From contig JAIRKL010000008.1 of assembly GCA_031260145.1 (NCBI GenBank), forward strand, positions 1 through 64,000: 64,000 bases of DNA, given 5' to 3'. The notes beneath the pieces were generated by a model, which saw nothing but the letters and a program-made list of their open reading frames with translations, was not told the DNA's origin and searched no databases. Source of the stretch: Mycoplasmataceae bacterium (GTDB lineage Bacteria > Bacillota_I > Bacilli_A > Mycoplasmatales > Mycoplasmoidaceae). Below, piece by piece: positions 24,858 to 35,157 of this stretch. Position numbers and translations under genes: made by a program. Numbering within the stretch: the stretch's first letter is position 1; each line of letters opens with the position of its first letter.

Positions 24858-25514
24858 ATGAAATTCAAAAATAAAATAATTCAAGAAGCTTACAATAATA
24901 TGATTGATAATATTTATTCAATTGCAAAAGTTGAATGTCCAACAATCACAAGAGGACAAACACAAGAAATTATTAATAAATTTGATAAAGTAAAAGAAAA
25001 ATATAAAGAATATGAATATTGAGTAGTTATCGATTTAACAAATGCATATCGAACTGTTTTAAAAATGATTAATTCTGATTCTGGCAAAATCCAAGCTCGC
25101 GATGCATTATATTTAAATAAGTTAATAGGAGAACATACAAACGGAGAAAAAACTGGTGTTTGGCGTGATAGAAATGTACGAATTCATAAAGTTGGTTATA
25201 ATCCACCTTTTCTTCCGCAAACTAAGTTCATAGAAAGAATTGAACAAGTAACGAAAAAGAGGAAAATTACATTTGAAGATATTGTAAAATTACAAGCATC
25301 AATTTGCAAAATGCAAATGTTCAATGATTGTAATAAACGTACCTCTTTGGTTTTTTGTAACGCAATTGCAATTCAAAATAATATTGAATATATCAAAATT
25401 GTTGATCAAGTAAAATGAATCGACTTATTACTTGAATATTATGATGATGAAAAAAATCTTGAAAAATATGTGAACTTCATAAAATCATCGTCTTTGGAAA
25501 TATTTGAAAAGTAA
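24858..25514 (+). CDS. Fic-domain-like protein with a non-canonical active site
   Basis: A 218-residue protein. The middle section GEKTGVWRDRNVRIHKVGYN then PPF matches the segment that precedes the Fic motif in Fic/DOC enzymes, which transfer AMP or other groups to proteins. The motif itself (normally HxFxxGN-G/K-RT) reads QMFNDCNKRT at 153-162: the catalytic His is Gln153 and the anion-hole Gly is Cys158, while Phe, Asn, Arg and Thr remain. Transferase activity is therefore doubtful. ATG 24858 follows AGGA by 2-5 nt. No antitoxin partner is evident next to it. Two TGA(Trp) codons. Confidence 0.65.
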
Positions 25515-25928
25515 AAAATTTTTTAAGAAGTAGTTAAATTTTGTAAAGCTTATTCTTCTTCTTCTTTGTTCTTTTCTTCTTTCTATAAACTCAGTTTTCA
25601 TTGTTAATGTACAAAAAAGTTCATTAATTTTTTTGATGTGGCTGGTAAGAATTTTAATTTTCTCTCCTATTTTTCTCATTTTTTTATTTCAAAATAACGG
25701 TAATCAAACAAATTCACTTTATGATTTTATTCAGTAAATTGTTGTAATTATTCTTGTGGTTCTTTTTTACTAAATTATTAATCTCAAACTCATCATAACG
25801 ATATGATAAAATTGACTAATAAAAATATCATTGCAATTCAAGAATAGAAGGATTCACTGCTAATAAACAAGATATTAAATTTTTAAAACCCCTAATTATT
25901 TTCCTCACCTATTTATATTAAGTTTTAA
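25515..25928. other. intergenic region before the 16S gene, no gene supported
   Basis: About 410 nt. There is no frame with recognisable product, even with TGA as Trp, and no tRNA or known small RNA fold. It contains pyrimidine-rich stretches (TTCTTCTTCTT near 25553). A 64-codon minus-strand frame at 25485-25679 overlaps the Fic gene and looks like chance. It could hold decayed sequence. Confidence 0.5.
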
Positions 25929-25934
25929 TATAAT
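25929..25934 (+). promoter_or_regulatory. -10 box of the 16S rRNA gene
   Basis: TATAAT about 70 nt before the mature 16S 5' end and upstream of the processing stem, a sensible place for the rRNA promoter. No good -35 hexamer is seen at 17 nt. Confidence 0.45.
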
Positions 25935-25962
25935 AATATTAGATAATGTTACTACATTATTA

Positions 25963-25991
25963 GAATGTTCTTTGAAAACTAAATAGAGTCC
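25963..25991 (+). other. 5' arm of pre-16S processing stem
   Basis: This segment (TTTGAAAACTAAATAGAGTC core) is almost fully complementary to 27600-27629 beyond the 3' end of the 16S gene, forming a stem of about 28 bp that encloses the whole rRNA. This is the expected RNase III substrate releasing pre-16S. Confidence 0.8.
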
Positions 25992-25997
25992 GTCAAT

Positions 25998-27519
25998 TTT
26001 TTTACGAGAGTTTGATCCTGGCTCAGGATTAACGCTAACGGTATGCATAATACATGCAAGTCGAACGGATTGTAGCAATACAATTAGTGGCAAACGGGTG
26101 AGTAATATATATTTAATCTGCCCTTTAGAGGGAAATAACTAGTCGAAAGATTAGCTAATATTCCATAGGTAATACATCATAAGATAGTATTATTAAAGTT
26201 GGGTTAAACCAACGCTTTAGGATGAGAGTGTATCTTATCAGATTGTTGGTGGGGTAATGGCCCACCAAGTCTATGACGAGTAGCTATGCTGAGAGGTAGA
26301 ATAGCCACAGGGGAACTGAGACACGGTCCCCACTCCTACGGGAGGCAGCAGTAGGGAATTTTTCACAATGGGCGAAAGCCTGATGGAGCAATACCGTGTG
26401 TGTGATGAAGGTCTTCGGATTGTAAAACACTTTTATTTGGGACGAACGATTCTACTAGGAAATGAGTAGAAAGTGACTGTACCATTTTGAATAAGTAACG
26501 GCTAACTTCGTGCCAGCAGCCGCGGTAATACGAAGGTTACAAGCGTTATCCGGATTTACTGGGTGTAAAGGGATGCGTAGGTGGACTTGTAAGTCTGGTG
26601 TTAAATGGTACAGCTCAACTGTAGCTCGCATTGGAAACTATAAGTCTAGAGTATGATAGAGAGTTGGAGAACTCCATGTGAAGCGGTGAAATGCGTAGAT
26701 ATATGGAAGAATACCGGCAGCGAAGGCGCCAACTTAGGTCATTACTGACACTTAGGCTCGAAAGTGTGGGGAGCAAAAAGGATTAGATACCCTAGTAGTC
26801 CACACTGTAAACGATGATCATTAGAAATTTGTATGATATACAAGTTTTGTAGCTAACGCGTTAAATGATCCACCTGAGTAGTACATTCGCAAGAATGAAA
26901 CTCAAACTGGAATTGACGGGGACCAGCACAAATGGTGGAGCATGTTGTTTAATTCGTCAGCACACGTAAACCTTACCAAGGTTCGATCCCCTGCAAAGCT
27001 CTGGAAACAGAGTGGAGGTTAACAGGGAGACAGGTGATGCATGGTTGTTGTCAGCTCGTGTCGTGAGATGTTAGGTTAAGTCCTGCAACGAGCGTAACCC
27101 CTTTCGTTAGTTAATTTTCTAACGATACTGCCGTACGATAAAAAGTCGGAGGAAGGTGGGGATGATCACAAATCATCACGTCCTTTATATCTTGGGCTAC
27201 AAACGTGCTACAATGGTAGATACAAAGAGTCGCAAACCAGCAATGGCTAGCTAATCTTAGAAAGTCTATCTCAGTTCGGATTGAGGATTGCAATTCATCC
27301 TCATGAAGTTGGAATCATTAGTAATCGCGAATCAGCTATGTCGCGGTGAATACGTTCTCTGGTCTTGTACACACCGCCCGTCGCACTATGAGAGCCGTTA
27401 ATACTTAAAACCGTTTAGCTAACTTTATTGAAGCGGACGTCTATGGTAGGAATGGTGATTGGAGTTAAGTCGTAACAAGGTACCCGTACGAGAACGTGCG
27501 GGTGGAACACCTCCTTTCT
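25998..27519 (+). rRNA. rrs: 16S ribosomal RNA
   Basis: A complete small-subunit rRNA of about 1,520 nt. It has AGAGTTTGATCCTGGCTCAG at the 5' end, CTACGGGAGGCAGCAGT, GTGCCAGCAGCCGCGGTAAT, GGATTAGATACCC, CAACGAGCG and GTACACACCGCCCGTC, and the 3' end CACCTCCTTTCT with an intact anti-Shine-Dalgarno. Ends are placed by analogy with B. subtilis. No 23S, 5S or tRNA follows within the window; a protein gene begins 160 nt downstream. The 16S gene is therefore unlinked from the large-subunit rRNA genes on this side. Confidence 0.98.
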
Positions 27520-27534
27520 TCGGAGTTATTTTTT

Positions 27535-27598
27535 AACACGATTTCGTGTACTTATTTAAGTCTATTAAATATTTTCTCAGATATGAATATTTAATAGC
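27535..27598 (+). other. hairpins in the 16S 3' spacer
   Basis: Two hairpins lie between the 16S 3' end and the distal processing arm: ACACG-ATTT-CGTGT near 27536-27549, and CTATTAAATATT pairing with AATATTTAATAG near 27572-27597. They are likely parts of the precursor stalk rather than terminators, as neither is followed by a T-tract. Confidence 0.5.
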
Positions 27599-27599
27599 G

Positions 27600-27629
27600 G
27601 GACTCTATTTAGTTTTGAAAGAAACATTC
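27600..27629 (+). other. 3' arm of pre-16S processing stem
   Basis: GGACTCTATTTAGTTTTGAA and the next ten bases pair with 25963-25991. Because the partner arm follows 16S directly, the transcript is built as a 16S-only unit. Confidence 0.8.
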
Positions 27630-27679
27630 GCATTTTATTTGTCTTTAATAATTCTTCAACTTAAAATATATTTTTTCCT

Positions 27680-29278
27680 ATGATAAGTGAACAAGAAATA
27701 TTAAATTTTTTTAAAACAATACCTGTTGGTATTGTTCTTGGCACTCCAGAACATGTTATGATTTATGGTGGGGTGAATGAAAATGGTAATATTGTTTACT
27801 TCAATAATTTTGTTGAAATGGAAGCATCACCATTTAAATTCTTGGAAAAAAATCACGTTTATTCTGTTCTTAATCTATATAGTTTCGACGAAAAATATTA
27901 TCCACAATTTATTGAAGAGGCAAAAAAACATTCTATACAATTAACTGATGAAGTACAAAAACAAACATTTAAGAATGTTCGCTTAATAATAAAACAAGAA
28001 GAAGAAGAAAGAGGAGCAAGAAAAATTGCTATTTCAAGAATAATGCGTGAAAATAATATAACTTTTGAGGAAGCGAAAATACTTTTTGAGAAAGAAGAAA
28101 AAGAACTTTTCAAGAATATTAAAAGTACTTGCAATTTTCATAATGATAAGAAAATTAAAGAAATGGTTAAATTTAAATATCGAATAAAACTTTTTAATGA
28201 ATTAAAAGCACAAAATCCTGAGAAAAAATATCAAGATATTTGAAAACTAGTTGATGAAGAAGAGTTGAAACAAGGAAAATATTCAAATCAGGAATGAAAA
28301 AAAAGAGTCATAAAGATTTACTCACTTTTTAGTTTTGCTTACTCAGAAGAGTATAATGTCCGTGTTTTTTCAAGCAATAGAGAAAATGAAGGAAATACGA
28401 TTTGATGAAAAAGCATGGATTGTGCCGGTTTTGTTGCCTGTGTTATAAATGCAACTTTTAAAAATGAAAATCGATGCTTTAGTAATCAAAGTGCTTCCAA
28501 AACTTTTGGATTTGGAAGTCAAAGTTCTCAATTTTTTCATATTCTTCCTCAATATATTCATGAAACAATAATAAGTAATGCATTAAAAAATATTGGTTTA
28601 ACTGGTAATGATGTATCACTTTTCGTTGAAGAGGAAACGAAAAAAAATCCACATCCATATTTTCGAAGAAGTGATGATGATTATTTAGGTATGCATCAAA
28701 GTCCTATTGCTACAAATGATAAATTCTGAAATAGGATGAAAAAACAAGTAGAAGGATTCGATTTTTGTATTCGTAACTATGATAAAGTTTTCAATATAAA
28801 ACAAACTGATAGAAATAGTATTTTAGAATCTTTTCGTGCTAAACAAGGAAATATAACCACTACAAAAGCTTTGAAAGAAACATATAAAAATGGTTTTGAA
28901 AATGCAGAACAATTGTGTGAATACACATTGCTTTTAATACAAACATCAGATTTTTGTCCTAAACATAGAGTACAAAAAGCAAAATCATTTATTAAGCAAA
29001 ATGTTTTTACTACAGGACAATTGTCTAATTTTATGGAAGAGTGAAAATTTATGGATGAGAAAGATAAACTTAATGAAGAACTCACTATTTTAACAAAAAA
29101 AGCAGCGGAAATTGAAACAAATACTTCAATTTTTAAAAGTTTTAGACGATATTGAAATAATAGAAGTGTAAGAAATACAATACTAAAAATGGAGGAAAAT
29201 GAAAAAACATTACAAGAAATACTCGCACAAAAAGAACCGCCTACACTTGCATTAACACAAGAACTTACAATTCAATAA
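27680..29278 (+). CDS. large protein with permuted NlpC/P60-like (papain-fold) motifs
   Basis: A 532-residue soluble protein. Residues 15-40 (VGIVLGTPEHVMIYGG, His25, then GNIVYFN) look like the His strand of NlpC/P60 and LRAT-type proteins. Residues 246-256 (MDCAGFVACVI, Cys248) look like the Cys helix 'DCSGFV'. The His precedes the Cys, the order in circularly permuted members (YaeF/YiiX, LRAT). About 220 mostly helical, charged residues separate them, which is unusual. The C-terminal half is helical and unrecognised. A TATATT ends 7 nt before ATG, so the mRNA is nearly leaderless. Many TGA(Trp) codons. Family assignment is tentative; a role in lipid, amide or host-protein cleavage is conceivable. 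Confidence 0.45.
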
Positions 29279-29375
29279 TTTATCAAAATTTTTTAATTGA
29301 TTATTGATATTTTTAATAATCATCTAATATATTAGATGTAGGTTAAATAAAAAATATAATTTCAACATATTATAT

Positions 29376-31034
29376 ATGGATATAAATATTAAAAATGAGG
29401 CCAACAAAATTTGAGATGTTGCCAACATTTTAAGAGGTCCTTGAAATCGCGAAGAATATAAAGATGTAATAATTCCTTTTTTGATTCTTAGAAGATTTGA
29501 ATGCATTGCTTCATTTAATCAAATAAAAGTTGAAAAAATATTAGAAGAATGATATTTAAGACATCCTGAACAAAAGAAAGATAGGGAATTATTGGATGAA
29601 AATGAAATTACAAGAAGATTAAGAAAAGAAAATATTGAGTGTTACAATATTTGAAATTCTTCCATGATTAAATTTGAAGATTTAGCAAATGCTAACAAAA
29701 ACCTTGAAGAAAAAATAATCGAATATATTAAATGTTTTCCACAAATTATAAGAGATATTTTTTTAGATACAAGCAAAGACAAAAATAAGAAACAAAAAAA
29801 TTTTGACATTGAAAAAATAATTAATCGACTTTCATCAGAAAAACTTCTTGTTCCAATAGTTAATAAATTTCTTGAGTTTGAACTTTATCCCCAAAACTTT
29901 TCTAATCAACAAATGGGATATATTTTCGAAGAACTAATAAGAAGATTTAGTGAAAATAAAACCGCTGGAGAACATTATACTCCGCGAGAAGTTGTTGAGT
30001 TATTGTGTAAATTAGCTATTTGTAAAACAAAATTTAAAGATTCACAAGTTATTAATTTAGGAGATTTTGCTTGCGGAACTGGTGGAATTTTAAGTAAGTG
30101 TTATGATATTTTACTTCAAGAAACAAAAAAACAAAAAGTAGAAGGTTTAAAAATTAAACTTTTTGGACAAGAAATTAATCCTATGTCCTATGCTTTCTGT
30201 GTTGCTGATATGTTAATAAATGGTCAAGATCCAGAAAAAATAATTTGTGCTTCCACACTAGAAGTTGATAAAACTGGCGATGAAAAATTTGATTTCATTA
30301 TTGAAAACCCTCCTTTCGGCGAATCTTGAGGAGGGAAAGGAAAAGAAAATGAAACTTATGAAATCAATAATTCTTCTCGTTTTCGAACCACCGTTGTAAA
30401 AAATAAGGGAACTAATGAAAATAAAATAGGGAAAGGTGATATTCAACTATTTTTTCATATGGATGCATTGCACAAACTTGATAAAAATGGTAAAGCTATT
30501 ATTATTTCCAATGGTTCTCCTTTATTTAATGGAGATGTAAATAGTGGTGAAAATATGTTTCGTCTTTCTTGTTTGAATAAACTTGAATGCATTATTCAAT
30601 TACCTTCTGAACTTTTTTATAACACTGGAATTCCAGTATATATATGAATATACAATAATTTTAAAGAAGAAGAGTTTAAAGATAAAATTCAACTTATCGA
30701 TGCTTCTTCAATGTGTGTTAGATTAAATAAAGGATTGGGAATGAAAAGAAACAAAATAACTTCTGGAAAAGAAAATGAAACATCAGATCAAGTTGAAGAA
30801 ATAGTTAAAATGTATGAACAAAAAATTGATAATGGTGATACTTCTAAAATATTTAATGTTAACCACTTTAAAACTAAAAAATGAAGTATCAAAGTAAAAA
30901 AACAAAGAAGTTACATTTTAAATCAGGAAAATATTGATAAACTCAAAGATTTCTTTTTCTTCGATGAGGAAGAATATAAAATTCTTGAAGAAAAAGGCCA
31001 AGAAGCAAGAATTAAATTAAAAGAAGAGTCTAAA
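29376..31034 (+). CDS. hsdM: type I restriction-modification methyltransferase subunit, 3'-truncated frame
   Basis: The 552-residue frame makes most of HsdM. The N-terminal helical domain has NKIWDVANILRGPWNREEYK, and the methyltransferase domain has motif I DFACGTGGI and motif IV ENPPFG (N6-adenine type). The frame ends at TAA 31032-31034, after an A5 run adds a base. The rest of the normal C-terminus is encoded downstream in other frames (31035-31533). TATAAT lies 15 nt before ATG 29376. It heads the hsdM-membrane protein-hsdS-hsdR unit. Whether the shortened form is active is unknown; the lost C-terminal part normally contacts HsdS and HsdM. Confidence 0.9.
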
Positions 31035-31533
31035 TTCAAAGCTTTAGCTGAATTAAAATCGAATATATATATATATAGGTATATATGAAGTTCTTGAAAA
31101 AAATGTTTCACAAATAGTTTTTCCTAGTGAAAAAAAGTTTGAAAAATTTATCCTTTCGACTCTTCCTAAAACTGTTAATTTAAAAGAAAAAGCTATCATA
31201 GTTTTTTTGAAAAAACTTTATCAAACTTGTTCACAAATAGATGATACAGCTGAAATAGAAGATGTTTATGATTCAGAAAGGAAAGATGTTGAATACATTC
31301 CTTTTGAGATGGATGAAAAAGAATATTTTAAAAAAGAAGTTGATCCTTTTTTAAAATCTATTAATGGAACTTCATTAGCTTCATTGGATAGTTTTGAAGG
31401 AACAATGATAGAATTTAATTTTAACAAAGAATTTTATAAACTAACAATTTTGCGTTCTTCAAAAGATATCTTAAATGATATTAAAGCAATTGATGAAGAA
31501 TTAAATAAATTGCAAAAGGAGTTGTTTGAGTAG
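31035..31533 (+). pseudogene. hsdM: out-of-frame 3' end of hsdM
   Basis: Coding sequence of the HsdM C-terminus continues with frame changes at three simple repeats: A5 at 31019-31023, a TA tract at 31064-31087 (seven TA units then GGTATATAT), and A7 at 31131-31137. Joined across these it reads SKFKALAEL, YEVLEKNVSQIVFPSEKK and VEKFILSTLPKTVN, through to VEYIPFEMDEKEYFKKEV, which is typical of HsdM near its end, with stop TAG at 31531. It could be decay, a contingency locus, or an assembly error in repeats. Neighbouring genes are intact, which argues against a generally poor assembly. Confidence 0.75.
31064..31087 (+). repeat. TA dinucleotide tract inside hsdM
   Basis: A(TA)7 followed by GG and TATATAT. 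The reading frame of the flanking HsdM-like sequence changes across it by one base (mod 3), as expected from gain or loss of a TA unit by slipped-strand mispairing. Confidence 0.85.
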
Positions 31534-31538
31534 GAAAT

Positions 31539-33998
31539 ATGAAAACTAAGAATGTTAAAATCAAAAATTTTTTAAATAAGCATTTATTTATTATTTCATC
31601 AATAATTATTGGTTTTGGAATTATTTTTCAAATATGTCTTCCTAATTTATTAAAAAATATAAAATTAAGTGCAGAAATAAAACTTTCATTGTTATCAATT
31701 ATTTCTGCTATTTTAATTTGGTTGATGACAATTATTTCTCTATGAATAACAATTAAAGGAAAAGACAATAATATTTATGGAATAACTGCTGTCGAATTTA
31801 GAAATTTAGATACTAAAAGGCTTCAATTATCATTTATTGTCATTTTTGGATTAATTCTTTTATTTTTGGATTCGTTCTTCGCTATTTTTGAAACTTGTGA
31901 AGCTATATTTTTAGCTCTTATTTTAGTTACTATTCTTTTTATTTTAATAATAAGTTTTCAAGAAATTCCTTTGCTTATGATGAAAGAAAATACATTAAAA
32001 AAGTTTATTAAAAAATTTTTTTTTAATAATATTAATAAAAAAACAAAAGATGATAGCAAAACTTATGAATTTTTTGAATTTATAAAAAATGAACAAAATA
32101 CTTCAATTATCCTACGAAATATTTTTTTCAGATTTGATATTTCGAAATTCATAGAGGAATGAAAACTTGATATAAAAAATAAAAATGATAAGAAAATTAT
32201 TAAATTCTGTCTTTATTTACAAATTACTGAATTGAAAAATTTATCATTAATCGATAGCACAAATTTTTCAACTAATTATAACAAAATTGAAAAAATTGAA
32301 TTTCCAATGTTGTTTCAAAGAATGGTTGATAATTTAAATTGAGTTATTTGAAAATTTAACGATAATGATAAATTTTATTTCATTTATGAAACATTAAATC
32401 TCCTTAAAAAATGTAAATTATGTCATGATTTTGAAGATATTTATGAAAATTTTTTAAAAAATATTTTCTTTGAATTACAAGATATCAAAATTTTAGAAAA
32501 TAAAAAAGAAGAAGTGCCAAAAGAAATAAAAAATGTGATTTTTAAAACAATTATTTATTTGGTAAATAAAGATTTATACGAAAACAACTCATATACTTTG
32601 TTTCTTTTAAGAAAATTTTTTTGTAGATTACCTAATTTTGAAAGCACTTATATATATTCATTATTTTTAATATTAACTTCTTGAATTCGAACGCAAAAAG
32701 ATAATAAAATAATTAATATTTTTTTAGATGAAAAAGACTTAATCGATAAAAGAACCAATGAAGGGTATAAAAGTTGAAGCATATTACTCTACAATTTTTA
32801 TAATAGAAAAATTATTAAAATTAATGATGTTTTTGAAAAATTTGAATTAATAAAAAACGAAATTCTGCCAATTATTCCTTTTGGAGTTCCATATTTTATT
32901 AAACCATTTACTTTTTTTGAAGTTTCTAAAATGTTTTTTGAGATTTTCATAAATAATGAAGTAAAATTTAAAAACTATGAAGAATTTGTAGATTTTTTCA
33001 AAATTACAAATGAAAATGATGTTAATGATGGCAATCCAAATGGTTATATGGAACTTTTTTTTGAAAGAATAATTAAAGAAAAAAATGGAATAGAATTAAA
33101 TTTTTCTTCCTTTTTTACTAAACTTAAAATTAAGAAATATCCTTCAAAACAATTAATCAATTTTTCAAAACAATTTCTTGAACGAAAAACAAAAACTGAA
33201 TTTAATAGAAAAAGTGAATTAAAACTCCAAAATATTGATTTGATAAAAATTAATAAATACATAAAAAATTCGTTAAAATCCATATTATTTTTTGACACTA
33301 GTTTAGACTTAACTTCTTCTGAAATTAATTATTTTGTTTTTTTTCATCGAAAATTAGACAACAATTTCTATACTAATTCGAGTTACAAAACAAACTTAGA
33401 ACTTAACAATAATGAAAGCTATATATGCGATTCGTTTATTTCTTCTTTTGAAGAAGAATTACGAAATTCAATTAAAAATAAAATAATAAAAAGAAAAAAT
33501 ACAAATAAAGAAATAGGTGATTTTTTAATAAAAAATAAAAATGAAATTATTTCTATTTTGTTTCTTCCTGATCTATATTCAATCTTCGAAGGTTTAAAAA
33601 AAGTGGAAGAAATAATGAAAATTGAAAATGAATTCAAAGAAAAAATTTTAGATAAAGCTAATTTCTTTTTCCCTTTTGGCGAATTAAATGTTTTTTTAGA
33701 AAAAAAACCTATCAAATTTAATTTCGAAATAAATGATGAGTTATCTGAAATTAGGCTAGTTAATGAAAATGAATTAAATAATTTAATAGATCATGATTTT
33801 AAAAAAGAAGAAGGAAAATATATTATTTATGAATTTGGAAAATATATTGAATTTTCAAAAGAAGAAATATTTGATTTAATGAAAGATAATTATTATCTTA
33901 TTAAAATTGCATTTAAATATAAAATTGAAATTAATAAAGAAAAAATTTATTTTGTTGAAGAAATCTTAGAAAATGAAGAAAAGGAGAAAAAAAGTTAA
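31539..33998 (+). CDS. 819-residue membrane protein embedded in the type I RM operon
   Basis: The N-terminal 150 residues hold four hydrophobic segments (about residues 17-37, 48-68, 86-110 and 112-135). The remaining 670 residues are charged, rich in Lys, Glu, Phe, Ile and Asn, and probably cytosolic and helical, without a P-loop or nuclease motif that I recognise. ATG follows the hsdM 3' region by 5 nt with AGGA upstream (Shine-Dalgarno-like), and the stop lies 1 nt before the hsdS ATG, so the gene is locked into the hsd operon. Genes inserted in hsd operons are often defence accessories, but no function can be assigned from sequence. Many TGA(Trp) codons. Confidence 0.8.
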
Positions 33999-33999
33999 A

Positions 34000-35157
34000 A
34001 TGGGAAATAATAATATAAAGTTGAAATATACTATTTTGCTGCAAAAAAAATCAAATATACAAGCTGGTTTAGCAGAAGAAAAAAATGGCCAAGGAAACAT
34101 CCCTTTCTTTACTTCTGGAGAACAAATTTATTTTGTAGACGAAGCGTTTGCAAAAGAATGCTTAGTAAATGGAAAGAATATTTTTTTATCAACTGGTGGA
34201 ATTGCTAGTGTTAAATTTTGGAATGGTTGTACTAGTTATTCTACTGATACTTTTTCTCTTAAATCGAATAAATATTTTGATTCATCTTTTCTTTATTTTT
34301 TAATTCTTGGAAAAATAAAATATATAAATATCTTTTTATTTCGTGGTACTGGTCTTAAACACTTAAATAAATCAGAATTCCTCAACCTCTCAATCCCCTT
34401 CTACTCTCTTCCTATTCAAACCAAAATAGCAAATTATCTAGATAATAAAACTTCAAAGATAGATAGAATAATGGAATTATTAAAAAAGAAACAAGAATTA
34501 TTAAAAGAATATAAACAATCATTAATTAATGAAACAATAGAAGGAAAAAATCCTAATTGTTTCATTGAAAACGAAGAGAGAGAGTTAATAAGGAAACATG
34601 AAAACTATAAGAATGTTAAATTAAAATATTTAATCGATAAATCAGTAGTTGGTAGTGATGCACCACTTTTAAAAATAACAACAAATAAAACTTTCGAAAA
34701 TATTTACCCAATCTTAACGAATCAAACTGAAAATTTTGGAATTGCAGGTTATGTACCTTATTATGATATTTCTAAACCTTGTATATCAATTTCAACAAGG
34801 GCTTCAATTGGTAATATTTTTTTTCATAATTATAAATTTCTTTCTTCAGGAAGAATAGTTTGTTTATTTTCATCTAAAAATGATATTTTTTATTTAAAAT
34901 GAGCCTTAAAAAATATTAATTGAATTTTTTTTTCATATGGTGTCGCACAACTTGTTATTAATGAAAATGTTATTCTCAACCTCTCAATCCCCTTCTACTC
35001 TCTTCCTATTCAAACTAAAATAGCAAATTATCTAGATCTTAAATCAGAAATAATAAAAAAAGAATTAGAAAATATAAAACAGCAAATAGAAAACTTTAAA
35101 CATTATAAACAATCATTGATTAATGAAACAATTGAAAATGGAGGTGTAAATATTTAA
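34000..35157 (+). CDS. hsdS: type I restriction-modification specificity subunit
   Basis: A 385-residue HsdS made of two target-recognition domains, each followed by a conserved helical region: SLPIQTKIANYLDNKTSKID then a repeat of LPIQTKIANYLDLKSEI, each leading to KQSLINETIE. It decides the DNA sequence methylated and cut. GGAG lies about 15 nt upstream within the previous gene. An in-frame ATG at 33973 is possible, but 34000 avoids a 26-nt overlap. Nearly identical 63-bp repeats mark the two conserved regions. One TGA(Trp) in the second domain splits the frame under the standard code. Confidence 0.92.
34381..34443 (+). repeat. direct repeat, copy 1, in hsdS
   Basis: 63 bp, pyrimidine-rich, coding LNLSIPFYSLPIQTKIANYLD. 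It matches 34975-35037 with a single C/T difference. The copies are 594 bp apart (198 codons), so recombination between them keeps the frame. Confidence 0.95.
34975..35037 (+). repeat. direct repeat, copy 2, in hsdS
   Basis: Second copy of the 63-bp repeat, in the C-terminal half of hsdS. Base-level identity far exceeds what protein conservation needs, suggesting recent duplication or gene conversion. Confidence 0.95.

Noticed and set aside
25485-25679. 64-codon minus-strand frame before the 16S gene
   Set aside because: It overlaps the Fic gene antisense, ends at TGA (not a stop here), has no start context and low-complexity composition.
27521-27679. Start of a 23S rRNA gene after 16S
   Set aside because: Only the processing arm and small hairpins are present before a protein gene; no 23S sequence recognised.
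31207-31533. Separate small gene starting at TTG after hsdM
   Set aside because: Its sequence is the conserved C-terminus of HsdM, in a shifted frame of the same gene, so it is treated as a broken 3' end.
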